64,000 nt of DNA from Streptomyces roseoviridis (GCF_039535235.1 NZ_BAAAWU010000001.1:806001-870000); one strand, 5' to 3'. Shown: positions 42,140 to 51,615, numbered from the stretch's first letter. Numbers and translations: made by a program. The notes: generated by a model not told the origin, from the letters alone.

Positions 42140-42368
42140 GGCGCGGGGCGCCGGGCCGCCGGACCCGGGCCCGGCTCCCCATGCCTGACTTCCAGCGCAC
42201 GGGTCCCGGCCGCCGGACGGCGAAGAGACCGCTCGTCGCCCCGGCCACCGGCCGGAGTCCGGTGCCCGCCCGCCGCGATGCGCCGCGCCGCCGAAGGGAA
42301 TTCCTCGGAGGGCGCGGGGTAGGCGCGGGGACGTACGGAACGCGGGGACGAGGCACGAGGAGGCGGAC

Positions 42369-42443
42369 GTGGGTCCGAGGGCCGCGCTGAGCGAGTACCA
42401 CCGGCACCGGGGCTTCGCCCGGACCACGGGAGGCGTCTCGTGA
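42369..42443 (+). pseudogene. 24-codon remnant like the LigD 3'-phosphoesterase N-terminus
   Basis: GTG at 42369, preceded by GAGGAGGCGGAC, opens a 24-codon frame ALSEYHRHRGFARTTGG ending in a TGA that overlaps the next GTG by 4 bp. The pattern LxxYxxKRDFxRTxEP marks the beginning of LigD phosphoesterase domains. Its presence directly before a LigD polymerase domain suggests a deleted phosphoesterase module whose start site still feeds ribosomes to the polymerase gene. Confidence 0.5.
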
Positions 42444-43369
42444 CGGCGGCGAAGGGCGACAGGCGGGAGATCCGGGTCGGACGGCACACCGTCGAGGTGG
42501 CCCGGCCCGACAAGGTCCTCTTCCCCGACGACGGCATCACCAAGGCCGGCCTGGCCGACTACTACCAGCGGGTGGCGGCCCGCATGCTGCCGCACCTGCG
42601 CGGCCGCCCGCTGATGCTCGAACAGCACCCGGACGGCATCGACGACCCCGGCTTCATGCGGAAGGACGTCCCGGGCCACTTCCCCGACTGGCTGGACCGC
42701 GTGGAGCTGCCCAAGGAGGACGGGACGGTCACCTACGCGCTGTGCGAGGACACCGCCTCGCTCGTCTACCTCGCGGGCCAGGCGTGCGTCACCCCGCACC
42801 GCTGGCTGTCCCGCGCCGACCGGCCCGACCACCCCGACCGGCTGGTGTTCGACCTGGATCCGCCGGGCGACGACTTCGGCGCCGTCCGGCGGGCGGCGCG
42901 GCGGCTGCGCACGCTCCTCGACGAACTGGAGCTGCCCGCGCTGCCGATGTCGACCGGCTCGCGCGGCCTGCACGTGGTGGTGCCGCTGCTGCGCCGGGAC
43001 TCCTTCGACGACGTACGGGACTTCGCCCGGGAGGCCGCGGACCTGCTGGCCGACCGGTACCCGGACGAGCTGACGACGGCGGCCCGCAAGCGGGACCGCC
43101 GGGGGCGGCTCTACCTGGACGTCCAGCGCAACGGATACGGCCAGACCGCCGTCGCCCCCTACGCCGTACGGGCCCGGCCCGGCGCGCCCGTCGCGGCGCC
43201 GCTGGCCTGGGACGAACTGGACGACCCTGACCTGACGGCGCGCCGTTGGACCCTGGCCGACGCCGACCGGCTCCTCGACCGCGACCCGTGGCGGGACCCG
43301 CCGCGCGGCCGCTCCCTCGCGGCGGCCCGTCGCCGGCTCACCGCCCTGCGGGAACCGCCGGCGTCCTAG
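42440..43369 (+). CDS. LigD-type polymerase/primase domain protein (NHEJ)
   Basis: A 309-residue stand-alone polymerase domain of bacterial non-homologous end joining. Signatures: VEVARPDKVLFPDDGITKAG at the N-terminus, the catalytic Asp pair in LVFDLDPPGDD, STGSRGLHVVVPL in the nucleotide-binding region, and KRDRRGRLYLDVQRNGYGQT (third Asp). It adds ribo- or deoxynucleotides at broken ends with Ku and a separate ligase; neither is in the window. GTG start, translationally coupled to the upstream 24-codon remnant. Confidence 0.92.
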   Translation: MTAAKGDRREIRVGRHTVEVARPDKVLFPDDGITKAGLADYYQRVAARMLPHLRGRPLMLEQHPDGIDDPGFMRKDVPGHFPDWLDRVELPKEDGTVTYALCEDTASLVYLAGQACVTPHRWLSRADRPDHPDRLVFDLDPPGDDFGAVRRAARRLRTLLDELELPALPMSTGSRGLHVVVPLLRRDSFDDVRDFAREAADLLADRYPDELTTAARKRDRRGRLYLDVQRNGYGQTAVAPYAVRARPGAPVAAPLAWDELDDPDLTARRWTLADADRLLDRDPWRDPPRGRSLAAARRRLTALREPPAS

Positions 43370-43440
43370 GCACGCGTCCCTCCGGGGCCGGACCCGCCGG
43401 CGGGCGGGTCCGGCCCCGGGGCTGCGCCGGTCGGGGCGGG

Positions 43441-44325
43441 TCAGACGCGGTCGGCCGCGATCAGGACGTACTGGAAGGAGCCGTCCTTGTACGACTCGAT
43501 GAACGCCTCCTCGATGCCGGTGACCAGGGAGGACGTGGCCCGCAGCTCCCAGTACGGCAGGGTGTCGGGGGTCAGGTCGATCACCGCCTGGGGCACCAGG
43601 CGGTTGTCGGCCATGGCGCGCAGGTATTCGCGGCGGGAGTGGATGTTGCACTCGAAGTGGGCGTTGATCTGGGAGACCCACTTCGAGGGCTGCCCGTACT
43701 TGGGGTTCCAGCAGCCGGTGATGGTGACGTAACGGCCGCCGACCGCGAGGACCCGGGAGTGTTCGGCGAACAGGTCGTGCAGGTCGACGTACATGCTGGA
43801 CTCGTTGTTCCACGAGCCGGCCATCTGCCCGGTCTCGAACGGGGTGTCGAGCATGTTGCACACCCGGGCGCGGACGTGGTCCTCGATGCCGAGCTCGCCG
43901 GCCCGCCCGTTGGCGAAGTCGGCCTGCTTGGCCGACAGGGTGACGCCCTCCACCGTGCAGCCGAAGCGCTGGTGGGCCATGACCATGGAGCCGCCGCGGC
44001 CGCAGCCCGCGTCCATCAGGGTGTCGTCGCGCCCGATGGGGCCGAGGTGGTCGAGCAGGATCTCGGCCTGCGCCGACTCCAGCCGGTGGAGTTCGGCGAT
44101 CAGCTTCTTCTCGTACTCGCTGTCCTGGGGGTCCCCCAGCGCGGCGTGGTCGACGGCACCGACGCCGTAGTGGTGGTGGTAGAGCCCGTCGACGTCTCCG
44201 AGGCGCAGGTTCACGGGCCTGGCCTCGTTGTTCCAGTAGCGGGCGATGTCCCCCTGATAGGGCGTCGCGGGCGACGGGACGAACGCGGAGGCGTGGTCGG
44301 CGGTGGTGAACTCGGTGCTGGTCAC
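43441..44325 (-). CDS. Geranyl diphosphate 2-C-methyltransferase
   Basis: A 294-residue SAM-dependent enzyme that methylates geranyl diphosphate at C2, the first step of 2-methylisoborneol (MIB). Motif I DAGCGRGGSMVMAHQRFGC is near residues 96-114; NNEARPVNLRLGDVDGLYHH at the N-terminus and AGSWNNESSMYVDLHD (aromatic, acidic metal/diphosphate pocket) are typical of GPP methyltransferases. GTG start, 17 bp after the terpene cyclase gene. Last gene of the three-gene encapsulin/MIB operon. Confidence 0.93.
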   Translation of the reverse strand: MTSTEFTTADHASAFVPSPATPYQGDIARYWNNEARPVNLRLGDVDGLYHHHYGVGAVDHAALGDPQDSEYEKKLIAELHRLESAQAEILLDHLGPIGRDDTLMDAGCGRGGSMVMAHQRFGCTVEGVTLSAKQADFANGRAGELGIEDHVRARVCNMLDTPFETGQMAGSWNNESSMYVDLHDLFAEHSRVLAVGGRYVTITGCWNPKYGQPSKWVSQINAHFECNIHSRREYLRAMADNRLVPQAVIDLTPDTLPYWELRATSSLVTGIEEAFIESYKDGSFQYVLIAADRV

Positions 44326-44342
44326 AGATAAGGGTCCGTTTC

Positions 44343-45602
44343 TTACCAGAAGTCGGGCAGGCTGTAGCGGTAGGTGTTGGTCTGGTGCCAGTAGTGGTTG
44401 CCGTCCACCCACACGGCCACGCCCTTCAGGAAGCGCAGCACGGTCGGTACGGGGCAGGCGGCGGCCAGCTCGGCGGCCTCGGCCTCGAAGGCGCGCATCA
44501 GGTCGTTGTGGACCTCGACGGCCTTCAGATAGGCGTCCTTGTCGGAGAGGCCCTCGCGTTCGGCGATCACCACGGGCAGGTTGAGGTGCTTGCCGGGGCT
44601 GGCGAGCTCCTTGGTGTAGGAGTACAGGTCGTTGACGATGGTGGTGGCGTTCCCGGCGAGCGCGATGACCCGCTGCATGGCGGGCTGGGCGTGCAGGTCC
44701 GCCGGCAGTTCGTAGCCGCCGACGGTGTCGGTGATGGTGGGGCAGGGACGGAAGTTGTTGAACTGGCGCATCGCCAGGTACTCCCAGACCTCCGGCACGT
44801 GGTCGGTCTCGGCCCAGGCGGCCTCGGCGAGGTAGCCCATGTGCAGCCGGGCCATGTCGTGCCGGTAGCGGTCCGCCTGGGAGGCGGTGGCCGACTGGAC
44901 GAAGTAGGCCATGGCCGAGCGGTAGGCGCGCCGCGGGGCGTCCGAGCCGAGCGACTCGGCCCAGCCGGGGGCGTACTCCGACGTGGTGTGCAGCGGGTCG
45001 AGGGCGGTGTGGGCGAGCAGGAGCCGGCTGCCCAGGCCGATCGGGGAGCCGCCGTGGTCCTCGCAGTAGCAGTCGTCGACGGCGTTCTCGGCCACCATCA
45101 GGCGGGTGGCGATCATCAGGTGGTCGATCGTCGGGGCGTCCGGGTGGCAGGCGACCATGTAGCGCCCGACGGAGAAGCCGTCGAAGTCGCCCTCCCACTC
45201 GTCGGGGAAGAGGTCGACCTCGTCGACGGCCCATTCCTTGATCCGGCGGCTGACCTCCGCCACCCGGGCCGCATCGGGTTCCGGGACGGGGTGGTGGTAG
45301 AGGCCCGGGATCGGGGTGCCCTCCGCCGGGGCGGGGGGTACCGGCAAAGCGGGCGGCTCGGGCCGCCGGGCCAGGGAGAGGGCCGCCGTGCCGAGCCCGC
45401 TGGGTCCGCGCAGGATCCGTGCGAGCTCGGGGTGGGGCGGTGCGGGTACGCCGTCGGGTGCGGCCGGCTCGGCGGGCGCGGCCGGGTGGGCGGACGGGAA
45501 CGGGAGGGAGGGCGGGCCGGGCAGCGGCGGCCGTGCGGGCGGGGCGGACGAGGAAGCGGAGGGCGGGCTCGACTGCGCTGGGGAAAGCCCGGGGTCGGGC
45601 AT
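44343..45602 (-). CDS. 2-methylisoborneol synthase (terpene cyclase)
   Basis: A 419-residue class I terpene cyclase that turns 2-methyl-GPP into 2-MIB. The metal motifs are DDCYCEDH at about 174-181 and NDLYSYTKE near 323-331; WHQTNTYRYSLPDFW ends it. The first about 115 residues are Pro/Ala/Ser-rich and disordered, with a conserved-looking patch GPSGLGTAALSLA. In family 2B encapsulin systems such N-terminal tails load the cyclase into the shell encoded next door. ATG follows AAGGAG. The frame is open further upstream in the antisense of the shell gene, without a start. Confidence 0.94.
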   Translation of the reverse strand: MPDPGLSPAQSSPPSASSSAPPARPPLPGPPSLPFPSAHPAAPAEPAAPDGVPAPPHPELARILRGPSGLGTAALSLARRPEPPALPVPPAPAEGTPIPGLYHHPVPEPDAARVAEVSRRIKEWAVDEVDLFPDEWEGDFDGFSVGRYMVACHPDAPTIDHLMIATRLMVAENAVDDCYCEDHGGSPIGLGSRLLLAHTALDPLHTTSEYAPGWAESLGSDAPRRAYRSAMAYFVQSATASQADRYRHDMARLHMGYLAEAAWAETDHVPEVWEYLAMRQFNNFRPCPTITDTVGGYELPADLHAQPAMQRVIALAGNATTIVNDLYSYTKELASPGKHLNLPVVIAEREGLSDKDAYLKAVEVHNDLMRAFEAEAAELAAACPVPTVLRFLKGVAVWVDGNHYWHQTNTYRYSLPDFW

Positions 45603-45685
45603 CCGTGGCTCCTTGCTGGGGTGGGTGGGCCGTCCCGGCCCGGGGAAGCCCGGCGCGGCCCTCGGAAGGTTCCTCGACGGGCGTC

Positions 45686-47101
45686 CTAGTCGCGCCTGCG
45701 GGCGATCTGGACGTTCTCCAGCACGCCGAGCGCGTCGGGGACGAGGACGGCGGCGGAGTAGTAGGTGGTGACGAGGTACGAGATGATCGCCTGCTCGCTG
45801 ATGCCCATGAAGCGCACCGAGAGGCCCGGCTCGTACTCCTCCGGCAGGCCGGTCTGGCGCAGGCCGATGACGCCCTGGTTGTCCTCGCCGGTACGCATGG
45901 CGATGATGGAGCTGGTCTGCTCCTTGCTGATCGGGATCTTGTTGCAGGGCAGGATCGGGACGCCGCGCCAGGCCGGTACGAGCTGGCCGCCGAGGTCGAC
46001 GTGGTCCGGGTAGAGCCCGCGGGCGTTGAACTCGCGTCCGATGGCCGCGATGGTCTTGGGGTGGGCGAAGAAGAACTTGGTGCCGCGGCGGCGGCAGAGC
46101 AGTTCGTCGAGGTCGTCCGGGGTGGGCGGGCCCGAGTGGGGCTGGATGCGCTGCTTGAAGTCGGCGTTGTGGAGGAGGCCGAACTCGCGGTTGTTGACGA
46201 GCTCGTGCTCCTGGCGCTCGCGCAGCGCCTCGATGGTGAGGCGGAGCTGTTCCTCGGTCTGGTTGTGCGGGCCGTTGTAGAGGTCGGCGACGCGGGTGTG
46301 GACCTTGAGGACGGTCTGGGCGACGGAGAGCTCGTACTCGCGCGGGTTGAGCTCGTAGTCGACGAAGGCGCCGGGCAGTTCGACCTCGCCGACGTGGCCG
46401 GCCGACATGGCGATCTCGGCCTCGCCGTGACGGTTCTGCCGCTGCTGGGGCAGGGAGCTGAACGCCTGGATGTGGGCCTCGAGGCTGGGCGCCTGGGCCA
46501 TCACGGAGGCGAAGTCGGAGCGGGAGAGGGTGAGCAGGGTGCCGGGGGTCTCGGCGGTGGCGGTGTAGTCCCACGTGGCGTCGGCGTCCAGGAGGGCGTT
46601 CTCGCCGAAGCGGTCGCCGTCGGCGAGGACGGCGACGGAGACCTCGTCCCCGTACTTGCCGACGGACGCCTGGTTGACCCGGCCGTGGGCGATGAGGTGG
46701 ATCTGGTCGGCGGGCGCGCCGCGCTCGACGAGGACCTCGCCGGCGCGGAAGTCGCGCTGGACGCAGCGGCCGGCCAGGGCGGTGAGCACGTCCTCGTCCT
46801 CGAAGCCGCGCAGCAGGGCCAGTTCGCCGAGCTCGCGGGGGATCACGCGGACGGCGGCGCCGTCCTGGACGAACTCGATGACCCCGTCCCCGACGGTGTA
46901 GGTGAGCCGGCGGTTCACCCGGTAGGCGCCGCCCTTCGTCTCCACCCAGGGGAGCGAGCGCAGCAGCCACCGGGAGGTGATCTCCTGCATCTGCGGGGCG
47001 GACTTGGTCGTGGTGGCGAGGTTCCGGGCAGCCGCGGTGCTCAGGCTGGACTGCTGCCGCGGCGGCTCCACCTGGGACTCCGGACCGGTCTCAACGGTCA
47101 T
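45686..47101 (-). CDS. eshA: Family 2B encapsulin shell protein (EshA/SrpI-like)
   Basis: A 471-residue HK97-fold shell protein with an inserted cyclic-nucleotide-binding domain (about residues 95-210: [52 protein letters not shown]). The shell-forming part follows ([40 protein letters not shown]). EshA-type proteins were first described as cNMP-binding and are now known to form compartments that hold terpene cyclases. ATG 47101 follows AAAGGAG. It leads the operon with the cyclase and methyltransferase. Confidence 0.93.
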   Translation of the reverse strand: MTVETGPESQVEPPRQQSSLSTAAARNLATTTKSAPQMQEITSRWLLRSLPWVETKGGAYRVNRRLTYTVGDGVIEFVQDGAAVRVIPRELGELALLRGFEDEDVLTALAGRCVQRDFRAGEVLVERGAPADQIHLIAHGRVNQASVGKYGDEVSVAVLADGDRFGENALLDADATWDYTATAETPGTLLTLSRSDFASVMAQAPSLEAHIQAFSSLPQQRQNRHGEAEIAMSAGHVGEVELPGAFVDYELNPREYELSVAQTVLKVHTRVADLYNGPHNQTEEQLRLTIEALRERQEHELVNNREFGLLHNADFKQRIQPHSGPPTPDDLDELLCRRRGTKFFFAHPKTIAAIGREFNARGLYPDHVDLGGQLVPAWRGVPILPCNKIPISKEQTSSIIAMRTGEDNQGVIGLRQTGLPEEYEPGLSVRFMGISEQAIISYLVTTYYSAAVLVPDALGVLENVQIARRRD

Positions 47102-47487
47102 GGAACGGGTACTCCTTTGGAAGGCGGAATGCGGAAAACCCGGGTCAATCACCGGGAATCCGGGCCAGACCGGCCAGATCGGCCAGATCCTGGGGAACAG
47201 TAACGCTCCGTGTGCACGGCGTGCCGCATGAGACCGGAGGCATTACCTCGATGCGGTGATCTTGCTCGGTGTGGGGTTTATCCGGGTCACCTGCCGCATT
47301 CGAGCCAGTCGCGCGAGGGCGCCCGGGCGGCGGCTCCTCGCCGCGCCCGGGCGCCAACTGCCTTTCCCGTTCTCCTTGGTGTGATGTCTTCGGTGGGGAC
47401 GCGCAGGACGTGCCCGGCGCTCCGGGGCCGCGTCGCGGCGGCGGAAACGCCGGTGCCGTCTTCGTGCAGAGACGTTTTTGGCCACCG
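47102..47487. other. 386-bp intergenic region between shell gene and MFS gene
   Basis: No gene is seen. It must hold the promoter of the leftward 2-MIB operon. Visible structure: a triple CGGCCAGA-like repeat at 47164-47189 and a short less GC-rich stretch at 47240-47285. I find no recognised operator. Confidence 0.5.
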
Positions 47488-48981
47488 TCAGGGCCGGACG
47501 CGCTCCGTGGACGGCTTGGCCGTCGAGAGGGGCTCGGCGATGTCCTCCAGGGAGCGGCGTTCGGCGTTCACCGCCAGGAAGACGGCGACGAGGCCGGCGG
47601 CGCACATGAGGGCGGCGCCGATCTGGAAGGCGAGGACGGTGTCGGCGACCACGCCGGACTCGGTGAGGCCGGCGAAGATCAGGGGTCCGCTGATGCCGCC
47701 GGCCGCGGTGCCGAGGGCGTAGAAGAAGGCGATGGCCATGGCCCTGGTCTCCATGGGGAAGACCTCGGAGACGGTCAGGTAGGCGCTGGAGGCGCCGGTC
47801 GACGCGAAGAAGAGCACCACGCACCAGCAGGCGGTGAGGCCGGCCGCGCTCAGGGAGCCCCGGTCGAAGAGCCAGGCGGTGGCGAACAGCAGGAGGCCGG
47901 ACAGCAGATAGGTGGAGGAGATCATGATGCGGCGGCCGACGGTGTCGAAGAGCCTGCCGAGCAGCAGCGGGCCGACGAAGTTGCCGGCGGCGATGACGGC
48001 GAAGTAGTAGCCGGTGTGCCCGGTCGGCACGTCGTAGAAGGTGGTGAGGATGGCACCGAAGCCGAAGGTGATCGCGTTGTACAGGAACGCCTGGCCGATG
48101 AAGAGCGACAGGGCGAGGACGGCACGGCGGGGGTAGCGGGCGAAGACGGTCTTCGCGATCTCGCCGAATCCGACGCTCTTGCGCTGGTGGATGGTGATCT
48201 CACGGGCGGGCGGCGGGAGCGGCTCGCCCTTCTCCCGCTCGATCTCGCGTTCGACGGAGGCGACGAGCTTCTCCGCCTCCTCGCCGCGGCCGTGGATGAA
48301 CTGCCAGCGCGGGCTTTCCGGTACGTGCCGGCGGACGAGCAGGATGACCAGGCCGAGGACCACGCCGAGGGCGAAGCTGAGCCGCCAGCCGACGTTCTCG
48401 GGGAAGATGTCGGTGTCCAGCATGACGATGGACAGCAGGGCGCCGCCGATGGCCCCGAGCCAGTAGCTGCCGTTGATGATCAGGTCGACCCGGCCCCGGT
48501 AGAGGGACGGGATCAGTTCGTCGATGGCGGAGTTGATGGCCGCGTACTCGCCTCCGATGCCGAAGCCGGTCAGGAAGCGGAAGAGGAAGAACCACCAGAC
48601 CTCGGTCGACAGCGCGGTCAGCGCGGTCGCGGCCAGATAGACCGCCAACGTCACCATGAAGAGCCGTTTGCGGCCGTAGCGGTCGGTCAGCCAGCCGAAG
48701 AACAGCGCCCCGGAGCAGGCTCCGGCCACGTACAGGGCGGCGGCGACGCCGGTGACCTGGGCGGAGGTGATGGCCAGTCCGCTGCCGTCCTCGGCGATGC
48801 GGCCGGCGACGTTGCCGACGATGGTGACTTCGAGACCGTCGAGGATCCAGACGGTGCCGAGACCGATGACGATCATCCAGTGCCAGCGTGACCAGGGCAG
48901 CCGGTCCAGGCGCGCCGGTACGGCGGTGGTGACCGTGCCGGTCTCCTCCGGCACGGGCGCGGACGACGATGGGGCCGTCAT
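47488..48981 (-). CDS. MFS sugar/metabolite-porter-type transporter
   Basis: A 497-residue 12-helix MFS carrier of the SP/AAHS type: GWLTDRYGRKRLFMVTLAVY (loop 2-3), RFLTGFGIGGEYAAINSAID (helix 4), VPESPRWQFIHGRGEEAEKL (PESPRWL motif after helix 6), RLFDTVGRRIMISSTYLLSG (loop 8-9). These motifs fit proton-coupled uptake of sugars or organic acids. The ATG overlaps the stop of the FUSC gene (ATGA), so the two are one operon. Confidence 0.9.
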   Translation of the reverse strand: MTAPSSSAPVPEETGTVTTAVPARLDRLPWSRWHWMIVIGLGTVWILDGLEVTIVGNVAGRIAEDGSGLAITSAQVTGVAAALYVAGACSGALFFGWLTDRYGRKRLFMVTLAVYLAATALTALSTEVWWFFLFRFLTGFGIGGEYAAINSAIDELIPSLYRGRVDLIINGSYWLGAIGGALLSIVMLDTDIFPENVGWRLSFALGVVLGLVILLVRRHVPESPRWQFIHGRGEEAEKLVASVEREIEREKGEPLPPPAREITIHQRKSVGFGEIAKTVFARYPRRAVLALSLFIGQAFLYNAITFGFGAILTTFYDVPTGHTGYYFAVIAAGNFVGPLLLGRLFDTVGRRIMISSTYLLSGLLLFATAWLFDRGSLSAAGLTACWCVVLFFASTGASSAYLTVSEVFPMETRAMAIAFFYALGTAAGGISGPLIFAGLTESGVVADTVLAFQIGAALMCAAGLVAVFLAVNAERRSLEDIAEPLSTAKPSTERVRP

Positions 48982-50264
48982 GTCTCCCTCTCCTCTTTCT
49001 CGTGGATGGTCCCCCGCGTTTCCCGGTCCGCCTTCCTCCCCCGTGGGCGCTTGCGGGACCCGCCCCGCCGGGACGTCAGCCGCAGGCGCCGGGCGCGCCG
49101 TTCGCGGCGTTCGCGCCCCTGCCGGTCGAGCTCTTCCATGAGGCGCCGTCCCCGGTGCTCGGGGTCGAGCTCGTCCAGGATGCGGTCGACCTCGGTGAGC
49201 ATCGCCCCGTAGAGCTGCCACCGGGCGGGCTCGCTCAGCGCGAGGGCGAGCAGCAGGTCGGCGGCGCGGTCGCGGCAGACGCGGGCGGCCCGCAGTTCGC
49301 CGGCGAGCCGGGTCTCGGCCGCCTCGGCCGCCTCGCTGCCGGACACGGTGACGAGGACGGCGAAGCTGACGAAGGCGTCGGCGGTGTGCTGGGCGGTCTC
49401 CTGGAGGGCGAGGGCGGTGGAGCGGGGCAGCAGGTCCCGGCCGGCGCGTTCCTTCGCCAGGTCGGTGATGGTGCGGGTCAGCACGCGCAGCACGACGGCG
49501 CAGATCTCCAGGGTGTCCAGGCCGGTGCGCAGCACGATGCGGTGCAGCAGGCCCTCCTTGACGCGCGGGTTGAGCCGGAGGCTGTCCTCGGCCGTGCGCA
49601 GGGCGGCGTCGACGTCGGCGACGTCGTTGTCGAGGCGGCGCGCCTCGTGCAGCCGGGCCGCGGCCCGTTCGTACGGGGTGGCGCCGGTGAACTCCTCGGC
49701 CACGTCGAGCAGCAGTCTGCGCATCCGCCGGGCCAGGTCCTCGATGGACTCCCCGGCGGTGTCCACCCAGACGGGCGGTGCGAGCACCAGGTTGAAGAGC
49801 ATGCCGACGACGGCGCCGATCAGCGTCTCCAGGACCCGGTCCCAGGCGGTGTGGGCCACCTGGGTGACGCCGAGCACGAGCATCGCGCTGATGGCGACCT
49901 CGGGGACGAACTCCTCCACCTTGACCATCCGGCCGACGAGGAGCGAGGCCAGGATGATGAGGGCGAGGCTCCACCAGGAGAGGCCGACGAGCACGCTGAA
50001 CGCGATGGCGATGAGCACGCCCACGACGACGGAGTTGACCCGGCGCAGACTGGTCGTGAGGGTCGAGTACAGCGTCACCTGCACGACGAGCAGGGCGGTC
50101 AGCGGCGCGGTCAGGGGCGCCGCCTCGCTGCTGAGCCAGAGGGCGACGACGTACGACAGGGTCGCCGCCGCCGTGGACCGCACGGTCTGGACGACGAACG
50201 GATCGCGCCGCAGCTTCCTCATGAGCTCGGTGTCCCGGGCGCTTCGCCTTCTGGGCTGCGTCAC
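48978..50264 (-). CDS. FUSC/aromatic-acid-exporter-like membrane protein
   Basis: A 428-residue protein with about six membrane helices at residues 25-150 (AAATLSYVVALWLSSEAAPL, TLTTSLRRVNSVVVGVLIAI, VGRMVKVEEFVPEVAISAML), followed by a long cytoplasmic helical domain and a very basic tail. This matches FUSC/ArAE family half-sized proteins, implicated in export of aromatic acids or fusaric acid. GTG 50264 is favoured because GAGGGAG lies just upstream; ATG 50279 would add five residues. Confidence 0.85.
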   Translation of the reverse strand: MTQPRRRSARDTELMRKLRRDPFVVQTVRSTAAATLSYVVALWLSSEAAPLTAPLTALLVVQVTLYSTLTTSLRRVNSVVVGVLIAIAFSVLVGLSWWSLALIILASLLVGRMVKVEEFVPEVAISAMLVLGVTQVAHTAWDRVLETLIGAVVGMLFNLVLAPPVWVDTAGESIEDLARRMRRLLLDVAEEFTGATPYERAAARLHEARRLDNDVADVDAALRTAEDSLRLNPRVKEGLLHRIVLRTGLDTLEICAVVLRVLTRTITDLAKERAGRDLLPRSTALALQETAQHTADAFVSFAVLVTVSGSEAAEAAETRLAGELRAARVCRDRAADLLLALALSEPARWQLYGAMLTEVDRILDELDPEHRGRRLMEELDRQGRERRERRARRLRLTSRRGGSRKRPRGRKADRETRGTIHEKEERET

Positions 50265-50487
50265 GTGCTCCCTCGCCATCGCCGTACGGTGTCCCGCCCG
50301 CCCGAGCGTGCCATCCCGCCTCGTCGGCGCCCTTCCGGCACACCGGGCCCGGGTCCGTGTGCCCTCCGAAGGGGGAGGGCACGCCCCACGCCTGCCCCGC
50401 TCGACGCGGTCCACGCCCGGGGTCGTGCGAGGCGGTCCGGGTGCGGCGGGTGCCGGGCTCCGGCCGGGCGGGGGCGGGGCGGCGGCC
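50265..50487. other. Upstream region of FUSC operon
   Basis: About 220 bp with no gene I can support on either strand. It should contain the promoter of the leftward FUSC-MFS operon; no operator is recognised. Confidence 0.45.
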
Positions 50488-50721
50488 TCAGCGGCCCTTG
50501 TGGAGGAGCGCGTTGACCAACGCGCCGTCGGCGGGCGGGACCCGGCCGTGCCGCAGCGGCACCCCGAGGGCTTCGGCCAGGCCGTCCAGGCCGGTGTCCA
50601 CGGCCGCCTCGACGGTCACGGCCAGACCCGTGACGGCCGCGCGCCCTTCCCGTACGCCCGTCACGGCGAGCCCGGCGGCGAGCGGCAGGGCCGGCCACCA
50701 GAGGGACGGTCAGTGGTCATG
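50488..50721 (-). pseudogene. Possible frameshifted small gene of unknown function
   Basis: A frame ending at 50488 reads WWPALPLAAGLAVTGVREGR then AAVTGLAVTVEAAVDTGLDG and ADGALVNALLHKGR, natural-looking protein with good codon bias, but no proper start: a stop lies just upstream of PSLWW. An ATG one frame away (MTTDRPS, start at 50721) would join it after a single indel. I do not recognise the family. It is either a decayed gene or a short hypothetical using an internal GTG. Confidence 0.35.
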
Positions 50722-50837
50722 GGCGTGGAGCCCAGTGGCCACTCCGGGACCACCTCGGGCGGAGGGCCGTTCCGGGCGGTGGATGTCGGCAGGACGGCGG
50801 GGCGGTGGGAGGGCTGGTCCACCGAGTGGGCAATAAG

Positions 50838-50856
50838 TTAGGTTAGCCTTACCTCA
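50838..50856 (+). promoter_or_regulatory. Iron box (IdeR/DmdR type)
   Basis: TTAGGTTAGCCTTACCTCA matches the actinobacterial iron box TTAGGTTAGGCTAACCTAA at 15 of 19 positions and lies 30 bp before the DUF2470 start. DtxR-family iron repressors (DmdR in Streptomyces) bind such sites when iron is sufficient. Confidence 0.88.
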
Positions 50857-50885
50857 GTCGCCGATCCGTCCCGCGAGGAGTCCCC

Positions 50886-51611
50886 TTGAGCGCCGCCCAC
50901 GACACCGTCCCGCCCGAGCAGACCGCGGCCGAGCACGTCCGTTCCGTACTGGCCCGGGCCATCTCCCTCACCCTCACCCTGGAGGGACAGGACGTCGACC
51001 TGATCGGCATGCACTCCGTGGACGCCGACGGGCGGATCACCCTCCACCTCCCGGCCGACAGTCCCCTCGCCGTGCGGATCGCCACCGGGCCGGGCGACGG
51101 CTCCCCCGCCGTACTGGAGTTCACCGACATCGCGCCCACCCCGCTGCGCGACCGCGTACGCGCCAGGGTGACGGTCTCCGGACGGCTCGTCCCCACCGGG
51201 GCGCCGGGCGGCGGTGCGGCCCGGCTCGAACCGGCGCGGGTGACGCTGCGCACCGCGACCGCTCGCCACGAGGTCGGCCTCGGCGCCTTCGCCCTCGCCG
51301 AGGCGGACCCGCTCGCCGTCGAGGAGGCGGCGATGCTCACGCATCTCGCCGACGCCCACGAGGACATGGTGGCCGACCTCGTCGTCCTCGCCGGTTCGCG
51401 CCTGCCGCACGGCGTGGTGCGGGCGATGCCCCTCGCCGTCGACCGGCACGGCATCACGCTGCGCTGCGAGTACCGCGAAGGACACTGCGACCTGCGCCTG
51501 CTCTTCCCGGCGACGGCGCGCGACGCCGCCGAGGCCGGAGAGCAGGTCCGGCGGCTCCTCACCACACCCCGCTGCGCGCATCACCACCGCCACCCGTCCC
51601 CCCGCCCCTGA
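50886..51611 (+). CDS. DUF2470 domain protein, iron-regulated
   Basis: A 241-residue protein. The C-terminal half is DUF2470 (MLTHLADAHEDMVADLVVLA, GITLRCEYREGHCDLRLLFP), the domain appended to haem-utilisation and PPOX-like flavoproteins. The N-terminal half resembles the split-barrel part (DADGRITLHLPADSPLAVRI). A terminal CAHHHRHPSPRP adds a His cluster. TTG start with GAGGAG upstream. The iron box directly in front implies expression during iron starvation, with a role in haem or iron recycling inferred. Confidence 0.85.
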   Translation: MSAAHDTVPPEQTAAEHVRSVLARAISLTLTLEGQDVDLIGMHSVDADGRITLHLPADSPLAVRIATGPGDGSPAVLEFTDIAPTPLRDRVRARVTVSGRLVPTGAPGGGAARLEPARVTLRTATARHEVGLGAFALAEADPLAVEEAAMLTHLADAHEDMVADLVVLAGSRLPHGVVRAMPLAVDRHGITLRCEYREGHCDLRLLFPATARDAAEAGEQVRRLLTTPRCAHHHRHPSPRP

Positions 51612-51615
51612 GCCG

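Noticed and set aside
42181..42390. A 69-codon plus-strand frame before the LigD polymerase
   Set aside because: No ribosome site, Arg/Gly-rich shadow-like composition; the 24-codon frame with a strong site fits the operon better.
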